From Clostridiales bacterium (GTDB taxonomy: Bacteria; Bacillota; Clostridia; Lachnospirales; UBA12420), in the NCBI GenBank assembly GCA_003452395.1, contig DMOI01000039.1, positions 1 through 19,716 of the forward strand: a stretch of DNA of 19,716 nt, read 5' to 3'. A model generated the notes under the pieces. The model was not told the DNA's origin, made no database searches, and worked only from the letters and a program-made list of their open reading frames with translations. The number at the start of each line of letters is the position of its first letter. The stretch's first letter is position 1. This document shows, in pieces, positions 15,672 to 19,716 of the stretch. Both the position numbers and the translations under genes were made by a program.

Positions 15672-16667
15672 TTACACCACAAATCCAATCTTCTTTTTCA
15701 CTTTCCCCAGTGTCCTATTTGCGATACTACTAGCTCTCTCTGCATTTTGCTTTAGTATCTTATCTAAATATTCCTTATCTGCATCTATTTCTTTATATTT
15801 CTCTTGTATAGGTCTAATCGTAGACACTACCGCGTCAGCAACCTCTTGTTTAAATTCACCATAGCCACAGTTTGTAAACCTTGCCTCGGCATCTTTCACA
15901 TTCATATTCGTGCAAGACATATAAATATCTAGCAAATTCTTTATTCCTGGTTTTTCTTTTGTGTATCGTATCTCTTTTTCTGTGTCTGTTACAGCCCTTT
16001 TTATCTTTCTAGCAATAGCATCAATAGGGTCTAGTAGAAGTATACAGTCATTTTCATCATCATCACTCTTTGACATCTTTGCTGTAGGATTCTGAAGTCC
16101 CATTATCCTTGCGCCTACTGGTGGTATATAAACCTCTGGTATTTTAAATGTTTCGCTGTACAAGTTATTAAACCTCATAGCTATGTCTCTGGTTATCTCC
16201 ACGTGTTGCTTTTGGTCATCACCTACAGGCACTAAGTCAGTTTGATATAATAGTATATCAGCAGCCATCAGTACAGGATAATCAAATAATCCTACTGTTG
16301 TATTTTCATTTTGCTTAGCCTTCTTCTCCTTGTATTGTGTCATTCTACCCATCTCGCCCACATATGTATAACAATTTAGTATCCACCCAAGCTCTGCATG
16401 TGCAGGCACTTGAGATTGTATATACATTATATTTTTTTCAGGGTCTAGTCCACATGCTATGTACAGCTTTAATAGCTCTTTTGACTTTTTCCTAAGCTCT
16501 GCTGGGTCTTGCCTAACAGTTATTGCGTGCATATCAACAACGCAAAACAAACAATTATATTCATGTTGTAAAATTGTCCAATTTTTAAGTGCGCCTATGT
16601 AATTACCCAATGTAAGGTTTCCTGATGGTTTTATTCCGCTAAATATTACTTTTTTGTCTTCTATCAT
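15672..16667 (-). CDS. trpS: Tryptophan-tRNA ligase
   Basis: Class I aminoacyl-tRNA synthetase charging tRNA-Trp, 331 aa, the usual bacterial size. SGIKPSGNLTLGNYIGAL (10-27) holds the HIGH-like motif TLGN; AKMSKS (196-201) is the KMSKS loop; VVDMHAIT, GDDQKQHVE and PVLMAADILLYQTDLVPVG are typical of bacterial TrpRS. The ATG at 16667 follows GGGGGT by 9 nt. The open frame runs 23 codons further, through the promoter region, and is not used. No tryptophan T-box leader was found upstream. It is the first gene of trpS-ogg-tsaD. Confidence 0.97.
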   Translation of the reverse strand: MIEDKKVIFSGIKPSGNLTLGNYIGALKNWTILQHEYNCLFCVVDMHAITVRQDPAELRKKSKELLKLYIACGLDPEKNIMYIQSQVPAHAELGWILNCYTYVGEMGRMTQYKEKKAKQNENTTVGLFDYPVLMAADILLYQTDLVPVGDDQKQHVEITRDIAMRFNNLYSETFKIPEVYIPPVGARIMGLQNPTAKMSKSDDDENDCILLLDPIDAIARKIKRAVTDTEKEIRYTKEKPGIKNLLDIYMSCTNMNVKDAEARFTNCGYGEFKQEVADAVVSTIRPIQEKYKEIDADKEYLDKILKQNAERASSIANRTLGKVKKKIGFVV

Positions 16668-16708
16668 AATTAATTTACCCCCAATTCTTTTTAATCTACC
16701 TATTACCA

Positions 16709-16736
16709 ATTTTACCATATAAACAAAAATAATCAA
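16709..16736 (-). promoter_or_regulatory. Promoter for trpS-ogg-tsaD
   Basis: Minus-strand TTGATT (16731-16736), 16 bp, then TAAAAT (16709-16714) with an extended -10 element TGG immediately before it. The leader to the trpS ATG is about 35 nt, too short for a T-box riboswitch. Confidence 0.55.
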
Positions 16737-16740
16737 GCTT

Positions 16741-16839
16741 TTATCGTATTTTTGTTATGTAAAGGTTACAATCCAGATGTAGGTAACATGTTTTCAAGTT
16801 TTTTTCAGCGTCGCAGACATCATTCACAACTGCTGGCAT
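16741..16839 (-). CDS. Possible 32-aa small ORF
   Basis: Between the ATPase gene and trpS, an ATG at 16839 opens 32 codons (MPAVVNDVCDAEKNLK..., three Cys) to a TAA at 16741. AAGAGG lies only about 4 nt upstream, which is closer than ideal. It begins 19 nt after the ATPase stop and ends just before the trpS -35 box. The stretch is somewhat richer in G+C than nearby spacer, which could mean a small gene or a decayed gene end. I do not recognise the peptide. This is a weak call. Confidence 0.2.
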   Translation of the reverse strand: MPAVVNDVCDAEKNLKTCYLHLDCNLYITKIR

Positions 16840-16858
16840 CCCACCTCTTATTTTCTTA

Positions 16859-18250
16859 TCACTGCATCACTTCATTTAAATCAACTAAAACTATATTTTT
16901 ATTCTTCTTTTCCTCTTCTATTAAATCTTCTTTAAATCCAGTTTTTGAAAACAAATAGTAGAATTTATTTTGTATTTCAAATAACTCTGCCCCTTCTTTT
17001 AACTTGTTTAATTCTTTTATTCCAACTTTTTCATTTTTGTACTTACATTCACCAAATATTATTCCTTCATCAGATGTAGCCATGATATCTATTTCTTCTT
17101 CTTGCTTAGTTTTACTATTATTTCCCCACCATTTACCTATCTTATCAAATGTTATTGGTAGCTCCTCACGTACATTTTTTCTAACTAAATATTCTATGCA
17201 TATATCCTCGAAAATGTATCCTACATAATTCAGCAGATATGGTTTGATTTTTTTATTATAAACTACATCTGACATACCTTTTTCAATGCTACTTATATTT
17301 CCAAATATAAATCTGTACCAAAATTTAAATAAATTATCACTTAACTTATATATCGTTTTCCTTGTGTTAACTTTTTCAGTAATTGGATACGTTTTTTCAA
17401 CTATATGCATATCCACGAGATTCATTATATAGTTATACACTTTATCTTTTTCTTCTCCAACCTTTGAAGATATTTCATTTAATTTTGTACTTCCCGTTGC
17501 AATAGCTTCTATGATAGAATTATATACTGCCGGACTTCTCAGTTCAAGATTAAGTAAATTTTTGGGTTCTGAATATAAATTTGATATTTCTGTTAGAAAA
17601 TTTTCTTTAATATTCTCTTCTACATTTTCACTATCGCTAAACTGATTTAAATATAATGGAATACCTCCAAGTATAGAATACACGAGAACTTTATCTTCAT
17701 TACTATAATTTTTAAAAAATTTAATACTGTTATGGAAACTAAGTGGTTTTATGTAAAACTCTGCTGTTTTACGTCCAAAAAGTGGACTTTTCCCTGATAA
17801 GACTTTCTCTTCCATAAAACTTATAACAGAACTACAAACTACAATATATAGCTTTTTATTATTCAGACTATGATCTATCAAGTTTTGAATCAAGGAAAGA
17901 ATTGATTTATTGCTGTTTACCAAATATTGAAACTCATCTAATATTAGAACTATCTTTTCTTTCTCTATTTTAGCTACAATATACTTAAAAGCATCTTCCC
18001 AAGAATTAAAAGTACTATTATCTTCATACTCATCTAAAGATTCTTTTATAACCTTAGAAAACTTTTCAAGTGCAGATTTATCATTGTACTCCTCAGAAAC
18101 AAAAAATATACTTCTTTTATCTCTACAAAACTCCTTTAGCAACGTTGTCTTACCAACTCTTCTCCTACCATACATTACAATAAAATTAAAGTCTTGCTTC
18201 TTATATAGTTTATTAAGTTGTTCTAATTCTTTTTCTCTCCCAATGAACAT
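16859..18250 (-). CDS. AAA ATPase with C-terminal DUF234 / PD-(D/E)XK domain
   Basis: Archaeal-type ATPase of 463 aa (ATPase_2 plus DUF234 layout). Walker A is GRRRVGKTT (28-36), Walker B is IVLILDEFQYL (100-110), and VVCSSVISFMEEKVLSGKSPLFGRK (137-161) is the typical sensor region. A winged-helix segment lies at about 245-290. The C-terminal domain contains EEEIDIM (Asp388) and FGECKYKN (Glu401, Lys403), the D...ExK pattern of PD-(D/E)XK nucleases, so it may be catalytically intact. The start is the ATG at 18250 with AGAGGTG 6 nt upstream; a GTG three codons earlier overlaps that site. Biological role is unproven for this family; some are linked to mobile elements or toxin-like functions. 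It is a single gene with its own strong promoter. Confidence 0.88.
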   Translation of the reverse strand: MFIGREKELEQLNKLYKKQDFNFIVMYGRRRVGKTTLLKEFCRDKRSIFFVSEEYNDKSALEKFSKVIKESLDEYEDNSTFNSWEDAFKYIVAKIEKEKIVLILDEFQYLVNSNKSILSLIQNLIDHSLNNKKLYIVVCSSVISFMEEKVLSGKSPLFGRKTAEFYIKPLSFHNSIKFFKNYSNEDKVLVYSILGGIPLYLNQFSDSENVEENIKENFLTEISNLYSEPKNLLNLELRSPAVYNSIIEAIATGSTKLNEISSKVGEEKDKVYNYIMNLVDMHIVEKTYPITEKVNTRKTIYKLSDNLFKFWYRFIFGNISSIEKGMSDVVYNKKIKPYLLNYVGYIFEDICIEYLVRKNVREELPITFDKIGKWWGNNSKTKQEEEIDIMATSDEGIIFGECKYKNEKVGIKELNKLKEGAELFEIQNKFYYLFSKTGFKEDLIEEEKKNKNIVLVDLNEVMQ

Positions 18251-18290
18251 TATTTTCACCTCTACAGACTTTTAATTTATTCATAAATCT

Positions 18291-18318
18291 ATTATATTAT
18301 TTTTTTGTAGATTGTCAA
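18291..18318 (-). promoter_or_regulatory. Strong promoter of the ATPase gene
   Basis: Minus-strand perfect TTGACA (18313-18318), a 16-bp A-rich spacer and a perfect TATAAT (18291-18296). The predicted leader is about 35 nt. This is the best promoter match in the window. Confidence 0.8.
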
Positions 18319-18339
18319 TATGTTTTCCAAAAATAATAG

Positions 18340-18364
18340 AATCACAAATAAATTATTTATGATT
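18340..18364 (-). terminator. Possible terminator after the pilin-like gene
   Basis: AATCACAAATA (18340-18350) pairs with TATTTATGATT (18354-18364), 11 bp with one G-U pair and a 3-nt loop. On the minus strand it is followed by CTATTATTTTT. It lies 60 nt after the stop of the pilin-like gene and 22 nt ahead of the ATPase -35 box. The stem is nearly all A/T, so strength is uncertain. Confidence 0.5.
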
Positions 18365-18424
18365 ATATTATTTTTATTTTCATTCAATATAGCTATGATT
18401 TTTTTCTTAAGTTATGTGCATTTT

Positions 18425-19716
18425 CTAATTGAAGCCCGTTATCGTATACGCCGTTGCTGCTGTCGCTCCGCTCTCTGCCCCTAACGTCATACTCGACGAG
18501 CTTAAATACAAAGCTGGGCGAACCCCTATGTTACCGTAATAGGCGCAGTCAGGGAATACTACGCCAACTGCGTGCACATTACGAACGTAACACGAGTTGG
18601 ACGCATATGCGTCTCTTACCCAGTAGTACAATGCTGCTGTATCATTTACTGGGTCACCTGAATAATTACTTTGGTCTCTAGCTTGCTGTGTTGTATATGA
18701 TATTTGATAATCTGTCGCTGTACTTGGATGTTGAAGTACTCCATCTACATAGTCTGATAACTCTCCTAAGCTAGGTAAGAATACTGTGTCCGTTGTGTTT
18801 TTGTAGTATGATGTGGTATAGTTATCCCCTGGTGCCACAGTTACTGATTCATCCACTCCTGTATTTGTATATCCATGTGCTTCTTCTCCTCCATCATGCC
18901 CATCTAGTGTATTGTATACTATACTTCTATGTGTTACTTCTACTATCTGTGCTCTTTCTTCTGGTGCTAAGTTTGTGAGAAATCCTGCTTCTGCATCATA
19001 GGGGTTTACTCCTCCTTCTGGTGCATTCTGCCACACATTTGCTGCATTTGGTGCTTGGGTTGTCCATGCTACTGTTGCTGCGTTACTGTTTAACCATTCT
19101 CTTATGTTACTATTGCCCCAGTAATTACTTCCATAATTTAATCTATCGGCGTCTGCATTACTTGGTTCTTTTGCATCATATGGTTTCATTGTTATTATTC
19201 TATCTGCAAGTAACAGTAATTCTTCCCCTTCTTTTGTTGCGTCTATTTCTTGCTTTTTGATTACTCTCCATATTATTGGTTCCGTTGTTATTACAGATGT
19301 TTCACTATTTTCTGCTGTGTAGTTTCCAAATTGTATGTATGCTCCTTCTGCTATTGTTACTGGTGGCGATTCCCCTCCGCCTTCACTCGCTATTCCTGTT
19401 ACTTCTACTACTGTTTTATTTACTGCTGCATTTCCTACTGGCCCTACTGTTACTATATATGCTCCTACTTGTGACCCTGATGTTAATGGATTAGTTGGTA
19501 TTTCTTTTATAAATCCGTTATCTACCATCAACTGTGTTATATTAGTTGTCTCTGGTGGCACTGAGTCTACTGACAAAAGATATGCATTCCCTTGTTGCTG
19601 CAGCAGTCTTACATTTTCATTATGTGCTATTTGCTTCGCTGTTTCACTTTTACTTGTAAATATCGGTATTGCTATTGTTGCGAGTGCCGCTAATATTACT
19701 AGTCGAGTAACGCAGA
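18425..19716 (-). CDS. Type IV pilin-like protein with C-terminal DUF6273-like domain, 5' end cut
   Basis: Partial gene, 429 codons visible (frame open to the window edge, first full codon 19712-19714). A TTG at 19576 is not the start: the frame continues upstream. The visible N-terminus, LVILAALATIAIPIFTSKSETA, is the hydrophobic helix of a type IV pilin or pseudopilin including the helix-kinking Pro, followed by a polar helix (IAHNENVRLLQQQG). A short linker leads to a DUF6273-like domain from about residue 125: YIQFGNY, IIWRVI, LLLLADRIITMKPY, NYGSNYWGNSNIREWLN, FLTNLAPEERAQI, VFLPSLGEL, YYWVRDAYAS and GVRPALYLSS. Such domains resemble C-type-lectin folds. The product is likely exported and displayed. 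The last ~70 codons differ in composition from the rest (see the separate entry). Only the prepilin signal is missing. Confidence 0.8.
   Translation of the reverse strand, partial: CVTRLVILAALATIAIPIFTSKSETAKQIAHNENVRLLQQQGNAYLLSVDSVPPETTNITQLMVDNGFIKEIPTNPLTSGSQVGAYIVTVGPVGNAAVNKTVVEVTGIASEGGGESPPVTIAEGAYIQFGNYTAENSETSVITTEPIIWRVIKKQEIDATKEGEELLLLADRIITMKPYDAKEPSNADADRLNYGSNYWGNSNIREWLNSNAATVAWTTQAPNAANVWQNAPEGGVNPYDAEAGFLTNLAPEERAQIVEVTHRSIVYNTLDGHDGGEEAHGYTNTGVDESVTVAPGDNYTTSYYKNTTDTVFLPSLGELSDYVDGVLQHPSTATDYQISYTTQQARDQSNYSGDPVNDTAALYYWVRDAYASNSCYVRNVHAVGVVFPDCAYYGNIGVRPALYLSSSSMTLGAESGATAATAYTITGFN
18503..18613 (-). other. Candidate DGR-type variable region
   Basis: Covers the segment from DAYAS to GVRPALYL near the C-terminus of the pilin-like gene. 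Coding-strand adenine is about 22% over the 87 nt at 18527-18613, and G+C is about 53%, against A-rich codons elsewhere in the gene. Of 37 codons 13 end in C (for example TCC, AAC, TAC, CAC, TTC, GAC, TGC, TAC, AAC) and only 7 end in A. That is the expected outcome when AAC codons of a template repeat are randomised at A (giving NNC). A 14-bp palindrome, GACGCATATGCGTC, lies at 18600-18613. No template repeat or reverse transcriptase is in the window, so this is a candidate only. Confidence 0.5.

Noticed and set aside
16668..16858. T-box or other tryptophan-responsive leader for trpS
   Set aside because: No T-box consensus or specifier hairpin is seen, and the leader from the predicted promoter is only about 35 nt.
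18454..19494. Several plus-strand open frames of 61-79 codons opposite the pilin-like gene
   Set aside because: They are Leu/Cys/Tyr-rich shadows of the A-ending codons of the real minus-strand gene and have no ribosome sites or recognisable content.
19576..19576. TTG at 19576 as the start of the pilin-like gene
   Set aside because: The frame stays open to the window edge and the upstream codons encode a coherent pilin-like helix, so the gene continues beyond the window.
1..19716. DGR reverse transcriptase, template repeat, CRISPR array, insertion sequence, tRNA or rRNA genes
   Set aside because: All sizeable spacers and open frames were read and none shows an RT motif, an A-rich copy of the candidate variable region, regularly spaced repeats, a transposase or an RNA gene fold.

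Overview
The window reads as chromosomal DNA of a low-G+C Gram-positive bacterium, most likely a member of the Clostridia. Supporting points: A-ending codons and A/T-rich spacers, strong AGGAGG-type Shine-Dalgarno sites, consensus TTGACA/TATAAT promoters, a full F-type ATPase operon led by atpZ-atpI, a clostridial OGG1-type glycosylase, and a c subunit with sodium-type ion ligands. The species cannot be named from the sequence. Only one gene lies on the plus strand (127-744); everything else is on the minus strand, so transcription runs from high to low coordinates.

Right to left: (1) 18425-19716, the 3' part of a large secreted or pilin-like gene cut by the window edge. It has a type IV pilin-like N-terminal helix and a DUF6273-like C-terminal domain. 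Its last ~200 bp switch to G+C-rich, adenine-poor, C-ending codons within a 'YWVRDAYAS...GVRPALYL' segment, which resembles the variable region of a diversity-generating retroelement (DGR) target. (2) 16859-18250, an AAA ATPase with a C-terminal PD-(D/E)XK/DUF234 domain and its own strong promoter. (3) 13717-16667, the tightly packed trio trpS-ogg-tsaD. (4) 5057-13595, the ATP synthase operon in the order atpZ-I-B-E-F-H-A-G-[lipoprotein]-D-C, with a consensus promoter upstream of atpZ and a strong intrinsic terminator overlapping the atpC stop codon. A lipoprotein gene with an SH3-like C-terminus sits between atpG and atpD, which is not the standard order. (5) 3831-4916, an unrecognised 361-aa protein with its own promoter and terminator. 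(6) 815-3527, recN-dgt, a DNA-repair and nucleotide-pool pair whose mRNA leader carries a ~100-bp palindromic repeat element. (7) 127-744, an unrecognised 205-aa protein convergent with dgt.

Most of the window is conserved housekeeping DNA. The parts worth attention are the putative hypervariable pilin-like target at the right edge, the lipoprotein inserted in the atp operon, the sodium-type c subunit with an unusual extended a subunit, and several structured repeats lodged in intra-operon spacers. No tRNA, rRNA, CRISPR array, insertion sequence or reverse transcriptase is visible. No stretch over 300 bp lacks a gene. Where Shine-Dalgarno placement decided the start codon, the CDS coordinates given are shorter than the longest open frame.
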